From Herbaspirillum rubrisubalbicans (lineage in GTDB: Bacteria; Pseudomonadota; Gammaproteobacteria; Burkholderiales; Burkholderiaceae_D), in NCBI RefSeq assembly GCF_003719195.1, contig NZ_CP024996.1:1674001-1738000 (forward strand): 64,000 nt of DNA, read 5' to 3'. This document shows, piece after piece, positions 1 to 10,446 of the stretch. Position numbers and translations under genes: made by a program. Numbering within the stretch: position 1 is the stretch's first letter; each line of letters begins with the position of its first letter. Below the pieces are notes generated by a model. It was not told the origin of the DNA. It saw only the letters and a program-made list of their open reading frames with translations, and did no database searches.

Positions 1-137
1 CTATATACAAAACGATACAAATGCAGCCACAGCGGAAAAATCGCCGATACACGTTGCCGGTTTAATGGGAACCGTGCCAGGACAGTAGAACGCTGTTCCC
101 AGGCAGCACAGAGCACCATCCCATCAAAGGAGCAACC

Positions 138-659
138 ATGTTGACATTGAAGAACCGTATCCTGGCCGGCATCGCCGCCGTGAGTATCAGCGCCGTGACC
201 CTGTCGGCCTTCGCCCAGATGCCCCCGGATGGCCCGCGAGGCCATGCCCCCAGCCCCGAACAGATCGCCAAGTTCGAACAGATGCGCGCCAAGCACCAGG
301 CCCAGCTGCACGACAAGCTCAAGATCACCGCCTCCCAGGAGGCCGCCTGGAAGCTCTTCCTGGACAAGACCAAGCCGGCCCCCATGGACCCGGCAGCGCG
401 TCCCAGCAAGGAAGAATGGGCCAAGCTGACCACCCCGGAACGCCTGGACAAGAAGCTGGAGATGATGCGCAAGCGCGAATCCTTCGCCGAGCAACGCGTG
501 GCCGCCACCAAGGAGTTCTACGCCACCCTGTCGCCGGAGCAGCAAAAGACCTTTGACGCCGAATTCGCCAAGATGGAGCGTCATCGCTGGGAGCATATGA
601 AGCATATGGACCATATGCGCCATGGCAAGCCCGCAGCCGACGCCACCCCGGCCAAGTAA
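138..659 (+). CDS. Spy/CpxP-family periplasmic chaperone
   Basis: A 173-residue exported protein with a signal peptide of about 26 residues ending at AFA before QMPP. The mature part is short, helical and highly charged. It has two LTxxQ-type motifs, ITASQ at 63-67 and LSPEQQ at 131-136, which are the hallmark of the Spy/CpxP family of ATP-independent periplasmic chaperones. The tail (149-162) is rich in His and Met with His every third or fourth residue, which may bind metal. AAAGGAG lies just before the ATG. It sits upstream of an mdtABC pump. In E. coli both spy and mdtABC answer to the BaeSR envelope-stress system, so shared control is plausible, but no regulator gene is visible here. Confidence 0.85.
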   Translation: MLTLKNRILAGIAAVSISAVTLSAFAQMPPDGPRGHAPSPEQIAKFEQMRAKHQAQLHDKLKITASQEAAWKLFLDKTKPAPMDPAARPSKEEWAKLTTPERLDKKLEMMRKRESFAEQRVAATKEFYATLSPEQQKTFDAEFAKMERHRWEHMKHMDHMRHGKPAADATPAK

Positions 660-965
660 ATCCAAGGCAGGACCGGGCGCAGCACCTGATGCAGCCTGAT
701 CGTGGCACTGGTTTGGCGTCCCCCGGCAGCCTTGCGCTCATCCGCAAGGCTGTTCTCGTTGGCACATTGCGCCATAGCTAGGTACACTGCGTGCCAGCCT
801 CGGCGCGGGTGGCCACAATGTTTTGAATCTGTCAGCCTGCCCGGCGACAATAGCGGCCGGCCAGAGCCTGGCCGCAGGCGTTGAACAAGCATTCCAATAT
901 TCCAATTTCGGCCGGGTCGCCATGGTGGCGGCTGGCACATCGATCGGTCCACTGGTTTTTCTGAC
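660..965. other. Intergenic region between the spy-like gene and mdtA
   Basis: This 306-base gap holds no credible gene. It contains a 9-bp inverted repeat (728-736 with 743-751) that could be a weak terminator or mRNA stabiliser after the spy-like gene, since no good T-run follows. A possible sigma-70 promoter for the pump operon, TTGGCA (759-764), 18 bases, TACACT (783-788), lies just after it. No regulator site was recognised. Confidence 0.4.
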
Positions 966-2507
966 ATGACAAATACTCCCAATCCCGGCCAGCCATCTCC
1001 TTCCCACCCGACTTCGCGCGGCAGCATCCTGCGCCGCTGGTGGTTCTGGGTATTGGTGGCGGCGCTGGCGGCCGGTGGCGGCTACACCCTGTGGTCCAAG
1101 AAGAGGGCCCAGCAGGAGCAGATGGCAGGCATGGGCGGCCCGGGCGGCCATTTTGGTCCGGGCGGTCCCGGTGGGCGTCGTCCGGGAGCAGGCGCCTTCG
1201 CTGGCCCGGCCATGCCGGTGGGCGTGGCAGTGGCGCGGGTGCAGAACGTGGACGTGTTCCTCAATGGCCTGGGCGCCGTCACCCCGACGGCCACGGCTAC
1301 CGTGCGTGCCCGCGTGGATGGGCAATTGATGAAGCTGTATTACAAGGAAGGCCAGGTGGTCAAGGCCGGCGACCTGCTGGCCGAGATCGATCCGCGTGCC
1401 TTGCAGGCCGCCCTGACCCAGGCCGAAGGCCAACTGGCGCACGACCGCGCCTTGCTGGCCTCGGCCCGGCTGGACCTGAAGCGCTACCAGACCCTGCTGT
1501 CCCAGGATTCCATTGCCAGCCAGCAGGTCGACACCCAGATGGCCCTGGTCAAGCAATATGAGGGTACGGTCAAGGCCGACGAAGGCAACGTCGCCAGCGC
1601 CCGCCTGCAATTGTCCTTTACCCGCGTGACCGCACCCATCAGTGGCCGCCTGGGTCTGCGCCAGGCCGACGTCGGCAACAACGTCACCACCAGCGATACC
1701 AATGGTCTGGTCATCATTACCACCTTGCAGCCGATCACGGCCATCTTCAGCATCCCCGAAGACAACATTCCCCAGGTCTTGCAGCAACTACAGAGCGGGC
1801 GCAAGCTGCCGGCCCAGGCCTGGGACCGCGAACAGAAGAACAAGCTGGCCGATGGCGTGCTCTTGACCATCGACAACCAGGTCGACGCCACCACCGGTAC
1901 CGTCAAACTCAAGGCCCAATTCCCCAATACCGATTACGCACTCTTCCCCAGCCAGTTCGTCAACATCCGCCTGCAGCTCAAGACCGACGAAGGCGCTACC
2001 GTCATCCCGACGGCAGCCATCCAGCGCGGCGCCAAGGGCTTGTTTGTCTATGTGGTCAAGCAAGACAACACCGTCACCGTGCGTCCGGTCAAGACCGGGA
2101 CGGTGCAGGATGACCTGAGCGTCATCACCGATGGCGTCAAGCCTGGCGAGACCGTGGTCATCGACGGTATCGATCGCCTGCGCGAAGGCGCCAAGGTGGA
2201 AGCGGTGACCCGTGGCGGTGCCGACGATCCGGCCAACAAGCTCACTACCGAGAACCCGGACGCGCGCCATCACGGCAGACGCGGTCAGGGCGGCGAGGCC
2301 GGGCAGGGCGGCATGAGCCCCGAGGAACGCCAGAAACGCTGGGCCGAGATCAACAAGCGCATCGATGCCGGTGAATTCGGCGAAGAGATCAAGAAGCTGC
2401 CCGAAGACCAGCGCCGCCAGAAGATGATGGAGCTGCGTCGTCAGCGCGAAGCGGGGGCCAACGCCAACAACGGTAACAGCGGCAACAACGCCAACGGCGC
2501 CAAGTAA
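966..2507 (+). CDS. mdtA: RND efflux periplasmic adaptor MdtA
   Basis: Membrane-fusion (HlyD-type) subunit that bridges the inner-membrane RND pump to an outer-membrane channel. A short cytoplasmic start is followed by one membrane anchor (about 25-43), a Gly/Pro-rich linker (55-80), then the lipoyl, coiled-coil hairpin and beta-barrel domains typical of MdtA. At 513 residues it is about 100 longer than the usual 400-415. The excess is a C-terminal tail after about residue 418, including a charged helical stretch (450-495) that begins MSPEERQ, resembling the LTxxQ motifs of the Spy-like protein encoded upstream. It is followed 24 bases later by mdtB. The product acts as a hexameric adaptor in multidrug export. 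Confidence 0.93.
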   Translation: MTNTPNPGQPSPSHPTSRGSILRRWWFWVLVAALAAGGGYTLWSKKRAQQEQMAGMGGPGGHFGPGGPGGRRPGAGAFAGPAMPVGVAVARVQNVDVFLNGLGAVTPTATATVRARVDGQLMKLYYKEGQVVKAGDLLAEIDPRALQAALTQAEGQLAHDRALLASARLDLKRYQTLLSQDSIASQQVDTQMALVKQYEGTVKADEGNVASARLQLSFTRVTAPISGRLGLRQADVGNNVTTSDTNGLVIITTLQPITAIFSIPEDNIPQVLQQLQSGRKLPAQAWDREQKNKLADGVLLTIDNQVDATTGTVKLKAQFPNTDYALFPSQFVNIRLQLKTDEGATVIPTAAIQRGAKGLFVYVVKQDNTVTVRPVKTGTVQDDLSVITDGVKPGETVVIDGIDRLREGAKVEAVTRGGADDPANKLTTENPDARHHGRRGQGGEAGQGGMSPEERQKRWAEINKRIDAGEFGEEIKKLPEDQRRQKMMELRRQREAGANANNGNSGNNANGAK

Positions 2508-2531
2508 GCACAATCAGCACAAGGCTCACGC

Positions 2532-5500
2532 ATGAATCCCTCGCGCCAGTTCATCCTGCGGCCGGTTGCCACATCCTTGCTGATGCTGGCGATCCTGCTG
2601 GTGGGTATCGTCGCCTACCGGCTCTTGCCGCTGTCGGCCCTGCCCGAAGTCGATTACCCCACCATCCAGGTGGTCACCCTCTATCCCGGCGCCAGCCCGG
2701 ACGTGATGACGTCTTCGGTCACCGCACCCCTGGAACGCCAGTTCGGCCAGATGCCGGGCTTGAAGCAGATGGCCTCCACCAGCTCCGGCGGAGCCTCGGT
2801 GATCACGCTGCAATTCAACCTGGACCTGAGCCTGGACGTGGCCGAGCAGGAAGTGCAGGCGGCCATCAATGCCGGCAGCAACCTGCTGCCTTCAGATCTG
2901 CCGATGCCCCCGGTGTACAGCAAGGTCAATCCGGCCGATACACCCATCATTACGCTGGCGGTCACTTCCAAGACCATGCCCCTGCCCAAGGTGCAGGACT
3001 TGATCGATACCCGCTTGGCGCAAAAGATTTCGCAATTGTCCGGGGTGGGTCTGGTGAGCCTGTCGGGCGGCCAGCGTCCGGCCGTGCGGATGCAGTTGAA
3101 CCCGCGTGCGGTAGCAGCGCTGGGACTGAACCTGGATGACGTGCGCACGGCCATTGGCAATGCCAACGTCAACCAGGCCAAGGGCAGCTTCGACGGCCCC
3201 ACGCGGGCCTCCACCATCGATGCCAACGACCAGTTGCGCTCGGCCGATGAATACCGCAAGCTCATCATCGCCTACAAGAATGGCGCCCCGATCCGCGTCT
3301 CGGACGTGGCCGATGTGATCGATGGCGCCGAGAACGTGCGCCTGGGCGCCTGGGCCAACCAGCAGCCGGCAGTGATCGTGAACATCCAGCGCCAGCCCGG
3401 CGCCAACGTGATCGCAGTGGTCGACAGCATCAAGAAGATCCTGCCGCAGTTGCAGGCCAACCTGCCCGGTTCCATCGATGTCCACATCCTGACTGACCGC
3501 ACCACCACCATCCGCGCCTCGGTGGCCGATGTGAAATTCGAGCTGCTGCTCTCGGTGGCGCTGGTGGTGATGGTGATCTTCGTCTTCCTGCGCAACGTGC
3601 CGGCCACCATCATCCCCAGCGTGGCGGTGCCGCTGTCGCTGGTGGGCACCTTTGCGGTGATGTACCTGGCGGGCTTTTCGATCAACAACCTCACGCTCAT
3701 GGCGTTGACCATTGCCACCGGCTTCGTGGTGGATGATGCCATCGTCATGATCGAGAACATCTCGCGCTACATCGAAGAAGGCATGAAGCCCATGCAGGCG
3801 GCCTTGAAGGGGGCCGAGCAGATCGGCTTTACCATCATCTCGCTGACCTTCTCGCTCATCGCCGTGCTGATCCCCTTGCTCTTCATGGGCGATGTGGTGG
3901 GCCGCCTGTTCCATGAATTCGCGGTCACGCTGGCCGTGTCCATCCTGATCTCGGCGGTGGTGTCCTTGACCCTCACGCCGATGATGTGTGCGCGTCTCTT
4001 GCGCCACCAGCCGGAAGAACAGCAGGGCTGGTTCTATCACCAGAGCCAGGCCTTCTTCGACCGCATCATCGCCCGCTATGGCGTGATGCTGCAGTGGGTG
4101 CTGCAACGGCAGAAGATGACCCTGCTGGTCGCCGTGGCGACCCTGGGGCTGACGGCGCTGCTGTATGTGTTCGTGCCCAAGGGCTTCTTCCCGCTGCAGG
4201 ATACCGGCGTCATCCAGGGCATCTCGGAAGCCTCGCAATCGATTTCCTTCGGCGCCATGGGTGCCAAGCAGCAGGAATTGGCCAAGGTAGTGCTGGAAGA
4301 TCCGGCCGTGGACAGCCTGTCCTCCTTCATCGGTGTGGATGGCACCAATGCCACCCTGAACAGCGGACGCATGTTGATCAACCTCAAGCCGCACGAAGAG
4401 CGCGACGTCTCGGCCTCCGACGTGATCCGCCGCCTGCAACCCAAGCTGGCGCAGCAGGTGCCGGGCGTGACCTTGTACATGCAGCCGGTGCAGGACTTGA
4501 CCATCGAAGACAGCGTCTCGCGCACCCAATACCAGTTCACGCTGGAAGATGCCGATGCCGGCACCTTGAGCAGCTGGGTGCCCAAGCTGATCGCACGCCT
4601 GCAACAGGTGCCGCAACTGGCCGACGTGGCCAGCAACCTGCAGGACCAAGGCTTGCAGGCCTATATCGAGATCGACCGCAACGCTGCCTCGCGCCTGGGC
4701 ATCACGACGGCTGCCATCGACAATGCGCTCTACAACGCCTTCGGCCAGCGCTTGATTTCCACCATCTATACGCAATCGAATCTGTATCGCGTGGTCATGG
4801 AAGTCAAGCCGGAATTCCAGCGCGGGCCGCAAGCACTGGATAGCATCTTCCTGGTGACCTCCGCCGGCGGCAAGGTGCCGCTGTCCTCGATTGCCACCGT
4901 GACCGAACGCACAGCGCCGCTGGTGGTGAACCACATCGGCCAGTTCCCGGCTGCTACCATCTCCTTCAACCTGGCCAAGGGCGCCTCCCTGGGCGAGGCG
5001 GTCAAGGCCATCAAGGCCGCTGAAGAAGAGATCGGGATGCCCAGCTCCACCGTCACCAACTTCCAGGGGGCGGCGCTGGCCTTCCAGGCCTCGTTGTCCA
5101 ACACGCTGTGGCTGATCCTGGCGGCCATCGTCACCATGTACATCGTGCTGGGCGTGCTCTACGAGAGCTACATCCATCCCATCACCATTCTCTCCACCTT
5201 GCCCTCGGCGGGTGTGGGGGCGTTGCTGTCGCTGATGATCTCGGGCACTGACCTGGGCATCATCGGCATCATCGGCATCATCCTCCTGATCGGTATCGTC
5301 AAGAAGAACGCCATCATGATGATCGACTTTGCGCTGGAAGCCGAACGGCACCAGGGCAAGAGCCCGCAGGAGGCGATCTACCAGGCTTGCCTGTTGCGCT
5401 TCCGTCCCATCCTGATGACCACCATGGCCGCGCTACTGGGGGCGCTGCCGCTGATGCTGGGCACCGGTGTCGGTTCCGAACTGCGCCAGCCGCTGGGTAT

Positions 5501-5639
5501 CACCATGGTGGGGGGCTTGCTGGTGTCGCAGGTGTTGACGCTATTCACCACACCGGTGATTTACCTCGGTTTCGACAGCCTGGGCCGCCGTCTGCGTGCG
5601 CGCTTCGGGCGTAAGGCCAGCCTGCCGCCTGCGGTGTAA
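2532..5639 (+). CDS. mdtB: RND multidrug efflux permease MdtB
   Basis: Inner-membrane proton-driven drug pump subunit of 1035 residues, the normal size for the AcrB/MdtB family. The twin aspartates of the proton relay in TM4 are present at D401-D402 (FVVDDAIVM). The N-terminal hydrophobic segment ([15 protein letters not shown]) and the repeated 6+6 helix plan with two large periplasmic loops are clear. It precedes mdtC by 12 bases. MdtB and MdtC form a B2C heterotrimer in E. coli and the paired genes here imply the same. Known substrates of the family include novobiocin and bile salts; the substrate here is not readable from sequence. Confidence 0.95.
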   Translation: MNPSRQFILRPVATSLLMLAILLVGIVAYRLLPLSALPEVDYPTIQVVTLYPGASPDVMTSSVTAPLERQFGQMPGLKQMASTSSGGASVITLQFNLDLSLDVAEQEVQAAINAGSNLLPSDLPMPPVYSKVNPADTPIITLAVTSKTMPLPKVQDLIDTRLAQKISQLSGVGLVSLSGGQRPAVRMQLNPRAVAALGLNLDDVRTAIGNANVNQAKGSFDGPTRASTIDANDQLRSADEYRKLIIAYKNGAPIRVSDVADVIDGAENVRLGAWANQQPAVIVNIQRQPGANVIAVVDSIKKILPQLQANLPGSIDVHILTDRTTTIRASVADVKFELLLSVALVVMVIFVFLRNVPATIIPSVAVPLSLVGTFAVMYLAGFSINNLTLMALTIATGFVVDDAIVMIENISRYIEEGMKPMQAALKGAEQIGFTIISLTFSLIAVLIPLLFMGDVVGRLFHEFAVTLAVSILISAVVSLTLTPMMCARLLRHQPEEQQGWFYHQSQAFFDRIIARYGVMLQWVLQRQKMTLLVAVATLGLTALLYVFVPKGFFPLQDTGVIQGISEASQSISFGAMGAKQQELAKVVLEDPAVDSLSSFIGVDGTNATLNSGRMLINLKPHEERDVSASDVIRRLQPKLAQQVPGVTLYMQPVQDLTIEDSVSRTQYQFTLEDADAGTLSSWVPKLIARLQQVPQLADVASNLQDQGLQAYIEIDRNAASRLGITTAAIDNALYNAFGQRLISTIYTQSNLYRVVMEVKPEFQRGPQALDSIFLVTSAGGKVPLSSIATVTERTAPLVVNHIGQFPAATISFNLAKGASLGEAVKAIKAAEEEIGMPSSTVTNFQGAALAFQASLSNTLWLILAAIVTMYIVLGVLYESYIHPITILSTLPSAGVGALLSLMISGTDLGIIGIIGIILLIGIVKKNAIMMIDFALEAERHQGKSPQEAIYQACLLRFRPILMTTMAALLGALPLMLGTGVGSELRQPLGITMVGGLLVSQVLTLFTTPVIYLGFDSLGRRLRARFGRKASLPPAV

Positions 5640-5651
5640 GCGGAGGCACGC

Positions 5652-8600
5652 ATGAATATCTCGCTTCCCTTCATCCAGCGGCCCATCGCCACCACCTTGC
5701 TGACCATCGGCATCGCCCTGGCCGGCATCGTGGCCTTCCGCCTGCTGCCGGTGTCGCCGCTGCCGCAGGTGGATTATCCGACCATCTCGATCTCGGCCTC
5801 CATGCCCGGCGCCAGCCCCGAGACCATGGCCGCCACTGTGGCCACGCCTCTGGAACGCGCCATGGGGGCGATTGCCGGGGTGACCGAGATGACCTCGACC
5901 AGTTCGCAGAACTCTACCCGCATCACCCTGCAATTCGATCTGAACCGCGACATCGACGGCGCCGCACGCGACGTGCAGGCTGCGCTCAATGCGGCGCGCA
6001 ACCTGTTGCCCACCGGGATGCCGAGCAACCCGACCTATCGCAAGGTCAACCCGGCTGATGCGCCCATCCTGATCCTGGCCATGACTTCCGACACCATGAC
6101 CCAGGGCCAGATGTACGACGCCGCCGACAGTATCGTGGCGCAGAAGCTGTCGCAGGTGCGCGGGGTGGGGCAGGTCAGCGTGGGCGGCAGTTCGCAGCCG
6201 GCGGTGCGCATCGAATTGAACCCGACTGCGCTCAACAAGTACGGCATCGGCAGCGCCGACGTGCGTACCGCCGTGGCCGCCACCAATGCCAATCGTCCCA
6301 AGGGCTTGCTGGAGGATGCCGACCGCAACTGGCAGATCTATGCCAACGACCAGGCCAAGACTGCCGCCGAATATGCGCCGCTGATCGTCTCCTACCGTAA
6401 CGGCACGCCAGTGCGGGTGCAGGACGTGGCTGAGGTACGCGACTCGGTGGCTGATGTGCGCAATGCCGGTTCGGCCAACGGCAAGCCCTCGGTACTGATC
6501 ATCATCAATCGCCAGCCCGGCGCCAACATCATCGATACGGTCGATAACGTGCGCGAACTGTTGCCGCAGTTGCAGGCCTCCATCCCTTCGGCCATCGATA
6601 TGAAGGTGGTGCTGGATCGCACCCCCACCATCCGTGCCTCGCTCAAGGAAACCGAATTCACCCTGATGCTCTCGGTGGCGCTGGTGATCATGGTGGTGTT
6701 CCTGTTCCTGCGCAATGCGCGGGCCACGCTCATTCCCGCGGTGGCGGTGCCGGTCTCGCTGATCGGTACCTTCGGCATCATGTACCTGGCCGGCTTCAGT
6801 CTCGACAATCTCTCGCTCATGGCCTTGACCATTGCCACCGGCTTCGTGGTCGATGATGCCATCGTGGTGCTGGAAAACATTTCGCGCCACATCGAGGCCG
6901 GCATGAAGCCTTACCAGGCGGCGCTGCTGGGGGCGCGCGAAGTGGGCTTCACGGTGCTGTCGATGAGCATCTCGCTGATCGCTGTGTTCATTCCCATCCT
7001 GATGATGGAGGGCATCGTCGGGCGTCTGTTCCGCGAGTTCGCCATCACCTTGTCGGTGGCTATCCTGGTGTCGCTGGTGGTGTCGCTGACTACCACGCCG
7101 ATGATGTGTGCGCAGTTGCTGCGCCATGATCCGGCCGCCGATGAGGCGCGCCGCCAGCGTCGTCATCCCTGGCTGCAGAAGATCGCCGACCAGAGTGCGG
7201 CGATCTTTGCCGACATGCTGCTGGCCTATGAACGTTCGCTGGCCTGGGCCTTGCGCGCAGCACCGCTGATGATGGTGATCCTGGTGGCCACCATCGCCTT
7301 GAACGTGCATCTCTACAAGGCCATTCCCAAGGGCTTCTTCCCGCAGCAGGATACCGGTCGCCTGGTGGGTGGTATTCGCGGTGACCAGGCCATTTCCTTC
7401 CAGGCCATGCGCGCCAAGCTCAATGAGTTCATCGACATCGTCAAGGCCGATCCGGCCGTCTCCGATGTGGTGGCCTTTACCGGCGGGCAGCGGCGCAATG
7501 GGGGCTTCATGTATGTGACGCTTAAACCCCTGTCTGAACGAAAAGACAGTGCCGACAAGGTGGTGGGGCGGTTGCGCATCAAGACCGCCAAGGTGGCCGG
7601 TGCGCGGGTGTTTCTGGTGCCGGTGCAGGACATCCGCATCGGCGCGCGCCAGAGCGATTCGGAATATGAATATTCGCTCAAGTCAGACGATGTCGGCCTG
7701 TTGCGCATCTGGGAACCCAAGATCCGCCTGGCCCTGACCAATCTGAAGGAATTGGAAGATGTCAGCAGCGACCAGCAGGACAATGGCTTGCAGACCACCC
7801 TGACCATCGACCGCGAAACTGCCATGCGCGCCGGAGTGACGCCGCAGTTGATCGATTCGACCCTCTCGGACCTGTTCGGCCAGCGCCAGATCTCGACCAT
7901 CTACAGCGGCATGAACCAGTACCACGTCGTGATGGAAGCCGCGCCCAAATACTGGCAAAGCCCGGAAATCCTGCGCGATACCTACGTCAGCCTGGCCGGT
8001 TCGTCCAATCTGTCGCCGACCACCTCCAGCCTGTCCACGCCTCCGGCGCTGTCGGCCTCGGGCCAGTTGAATGCCAATACCGGCCTGGCGCAGACCCTTT
8101 CCACCGCGCCCTCGAAACAGGTTCCGCTGGCCACCTTTGCGCGCTTCGAGCCGACTACCACGTCCCTGGCGGTCAACCACGATGGCCAGTTCGTGGCCTC
8201 CACGCTGTCGTTCAACCTGGCCGAGGGAGTGTCGCTGTCGCAGGCGACTGCCGCCATCGACCGCGCCATGGCGCAACTGGGGGTGCCTACCAGCGTGCTG
8301 GGTACCTTCGCCGGCACTGCCAATGCCTTCCAGTCGTCCACCTCCAGCCAGCCGATCCTGATCCTCACGGCCTTGCTGGCGGTCTACATCGTGCTGGGCA
8401 TTCTGTATGAGAGTCTGATCCATCCCATCACCATCATTTCCACGCTGCCCTCGGCCGGGGTGGGAGCGCTGCTGGCGCTGATGCTCACCGGCACCGACTT
8501 CAGCCTGATTGCCCTGATCGGCGTGATCCTGTTGATCGGCATCGTCAAGAAGAACGCCATCATGATGGTGGACTTCGCCATCGATGCCGAGCGCCATCGT

Positions 8601-8888
8601 GGGCTCTCGCCGCGCGACGCCATCTTCGAGGCCTGCAAGCTGCGCTTCCGTCCCATCATGATGACCACCATGGCCGCGCTGCTGGGCGCCATTCCGCTGG
8701 CCATCGGCCATGGCGATGGCGCCGAGCTGCGCCAGCCGCTGGGTATCGCTATCGTGGGCGGGCTGGTGGTGAGCCAGTTGTTGACCCTCTATACCACCCC
8801 GGTGGTGTACCTGTACATGGAGCGCTTAAGCAGTTGGAGCAAGCGCCGCTTTGGCCGCAAGAACAAGACAGAAACCTCGGCGGCTTGA
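5652..8888 (+). CDS. mdtC: RND multidrug efflux permease MdtC
   Basis: Second RND pump subunit (1078 residues), paralogous to the preceding MdtB. The TM4 aspartate pair falls at the same positions, D401-D402. It is about 43 residues longer than its partner, mainly because of a Ser/Thr-rich insertion at about residues 780-818 in the second periplasmic porter region, where MdtB goes straight from LVTSAGGK to VPLSS. Good ribosome site (CGGAGG) before the ATG. It is the third gene of the pump operon and is followed by the outer-membrane channel gene. In E. coli MdtC is the subunit that carries drug binding and MdtB mainly drives proton flow. Confidence 0.95.
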   Translation: MNISLPFIQRPIATTLLTIGIALAGIVAFRLLPVSPLPQVDYPTISISASMPGASPETMAATVATPLERAMGAIAGVTEMTSTSSQNSTRITLQFDLNRDIDGAARDVQAALNAARNLLPTGMPSNPTYRKVNPADAPILILAMTSDTMTQGQMYDAADSIVAQKLSQVRGVGQVSVGGSSQPAVRIELNPTALNKYGIGSADVRTAVAATNANRPKGLLEDADRNWQIYANDQAKTAAEYAPLIVSYRNGTPVRVQDVAEVRDSVADVRNAGSANGKPSVLIIINRQPGANIIDTVDNVRELLPQLQASIPSAIDMKVVLDRTPTIRASLKETEFTLMLSVALVIMVVFLFLRNARATLIPAVAVPVSLIGTFGIMYLAGFSLDNLSLMALTIATGFVVDDAIVVLENISRHIEAGMKPYQAALLGAREVGFTVLSMSISLIAVFIPILMMEGIVGRLFREFAITLSVAILVSLVVSLTTTPMMCAQLLRHDPAADEARRQRRHPWLQKIADQSAAIFADMLLAYERSLAWALRAAPLMMVILVATIALNVHLYKAIPKGFFPQQDTGRLVGGIRGDQAISFQAMRAKLNEFIDIVKADPAVSDVVAFTGGQRRNGGFMYVTLKPLSERKDSADKVVGRLRIKTAKVAGARVFLVPVQDIRIGARQSDSEYEYSLKSDDVGLLRIWEPKIRLALTNLKELEDVSSDQQDNGLQTTLTIDRETAMRAGVTPQLIDSTLSDLFGQRQISTIYSGMNQYHVVMEAAPKYWQSPEILRDTYVSLAGSSNLSPTTSSLSTPPALSASGQLNANTGLAQTLSTAPSKQVPLATFARFEPTTTSLAVNHDGQFVASTLSFNLAEGVSLSQATAAIDRAMAQLGVPTSVLGTFAGTANAFQSSTSSQPILILTALLAVYIVLGILYESLIHPITIISTLPSAGVGALLALMLTGTDFSLIALIGVILLIGIVKKNAIMMVDFAIDAERHRGLSPRDAIFEACKLRFRPIMMTTMAALLGAIPLAIGHGDGAELRQPLGIAIVGGLVVSQLLTLYTTPVVYLYMERLSSWSKRRFGRKNKTETSAA

Positions 8889-8910
8889 AGCTGCCGCCAT
8901 GGAGAAACGC

Positions 8911-10440
8911 ATGACGCAACCACATCCGTTCAAACTCAAGCCCCTGCTGGCCGTGCTCCTGGCCAGTTGCGCGCTGGCCGCCTGCTCGGTCGGCCCCGAT
9001 TACGTGCGCCCGCAGATGGACACCGGCCCGGCCGTGTTCAAGGAAGGCCAGAACTGGAAACCGGCCCAGCCGCGCGACCTGGCCGCCGATGGCAAGTGGT
9101 GGGAAATGTTTGGCGATCCGCAATTGAATGCGCTGATCGCGCAGGTGGATATTTCCAACCAGAACCTGGCCCTGGCTGAAGCCAATTTCCGTAGCGCCGT
9201 GGCGCTGGTGCAAAGCTCGCGCTCGGCCTATTCGCCTACGCTGTCGGCCTCGGCCGGTGCCTCGCGGGCAGGCTCGGGCTCGGCAGGATCCTCTTCCGGT
9301 AATGGCGGCTCGACCAATGGTGCGAGCTCCGGCGGTGTGCGCAATTCTTATACCTTCTCGCTCACGGCGGCCTGGGAACCCGATCTCTGGGGCAAGGTGC
9401 GGCGCGACGTCGAGTCCAGCCAGACCAGCGCCCAGGCCAGTGCCGCCGACCTGGCCGCAGCCCGCCTGTCGGCCCAGGCGCAGGTGGCGCAGGACTACCT
9501 GCAATTGCGCGTGCTGGACGCCCAGCAGCAATTGCTGGAAGACACGGTACAGGCCTACCAGCGCTCCTTGCAGGTCACGCAGAATCAGTACGCGGCGGGC
9601 ATGGTGGCCAAGTCCGACGTGATCCAGGCGCAGACCCAATTGAAATCGGCCCAAGCCTCGGCGCTGGACAATGGCGTCACCCGCGCCCAGGTCGAGCACG
9701 CCATCGCGCTTCTGGTGGGTAAGACGCCGGCCGAATTCTCGCTGCCGCGCCGTCCCTTGACGGCGGTGGCGCCGCCGGTACCGCAGGGCATCCCCTCGAT
9801 GCTGCTGGAACGCCGCCCCGACGTGGCCGCAGCCGAACGTCGCGTGGCCGCAGCCAATGCCAAGATCGGCGTGGCCAAGGCGGCGTATTTTCCCAGCCTG
9901 ACCTTGTCGGCCTCGGGCGGTTATCAGAGCTCTAGCTTCTCCGACTGGTTCACGCTGCCAGGCCGGGTATGGTCGCTGGGGCCGCAACTGGCGCAGACCA
10001 TCTTCGATGGCGGTGCGCGCGCGGCGGCCACGGATCAGGCCATTGCCAACTATGACGGCACGGTGGCGACCTACAAGCAGACGGTGCTGACCGCCTTCCA
10101 GGACGTGGAAGACAACCTGGCCGCCTTGCGTATCCTGGAGCAGGAGGCGGCGGTACAGCATGAAGCCCTGCTGGCGGCGCGCCAGGCGGTCACGCTGGTG
10201 ACCAACCAGTACAAGGCCGGTACGGTGAGCTATGTGAACGTCATCACGGCCCAGGCCACGGCGCTGTCGGCGGAGCTCACGTCGTTGAACATCCTCAACC
10301 GCCGCATGGCTGCCAGCGTCTTGCTGGCCAAGGCGCTGGGCGGGGGCTGGGATGAACATAGCCTGGACGATCTGGGACCATTGGAGCAGCAGACGGCAGA
10401 CAAGGCCAAGGCGCTGAAGGAAAACGCGGCCTTGCGTTGA
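8911..10440 (+). CDS. NodT-family outer-membrane efflux lipoprotein
   Basis: TolC-like channel that completes the tripartite MdtABC pump. The chosen ATG has GGAGAA five bases upstream and gives a lipoprotein signal with lipobox LAAC, the lipidated Cys being residue 25, followed by SVGPDYVRP, a sequence typical of NodT/OprM channels. The 509-residue length and the long alanine/glutamine-rich coiled-coil repeats fit. An in-frame upstream ATG at 8899 is possible but lacks a spaced ribosome site. The stop lies only 6 bases from the convergent pabB-pabC stop, so no independent terminator fits between them. Confidence 0.92.
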   Translation: MTQPHPFKLKPLLAVLLASCALAACSVGPDYVRPQMDTGPAVFKEGQNWKPAQPRDLAADGKWWEMFGDPQLNALIAQVDISNQNLALAEANFRSAVALVQSSRSAYSPTLSASAGASRAGSGSAGSSSGNGGSTNGASSGGVRNSYTFSLTAAWEPDLWGKVRRDVESSQTSAQASAADLAAARLSAQAQVAQDYLQLRVLDAQQQLLEDTVQAYQRSLQVTQNQYAAGMVAKSDVIQAQTQLKSAQASALDNGVTRAQVEHAIALLVGKTPAEFSLPRRPLTAVAPPVPQGIPSMLLERRPDVAAAERRVAAANAKIGVAKAAYFPSLTLSASGGYQSSSFSDWFTLPGRVWSLGPQLAQTIFDGGARAAATDQAIANYDGTVATYKQTVLTAFQDVEDNLAALRILEQEAAVQHEALLAARQAVTLVTNQYKAGTVSYVNVITAQATALSAELTSLNILNRRMAASVLLAKALGGGWDEHSLDDLGPLEQQTADKAKALKENAALR

Positions 10441-10446
10441 GCGGGC

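Noticed and set aside
1..137. Partial gene at the left edge
   Set aside because: No open frame enters from the left edge; it is the leader of the spy-like gene.
2892..5351. 819-codon minus-strand open frame opposite mdtB
   Set aside because: It is a shadow of the GC-rich coding strand; composition is His/Gln/Arg/Asp-rich with no domain.
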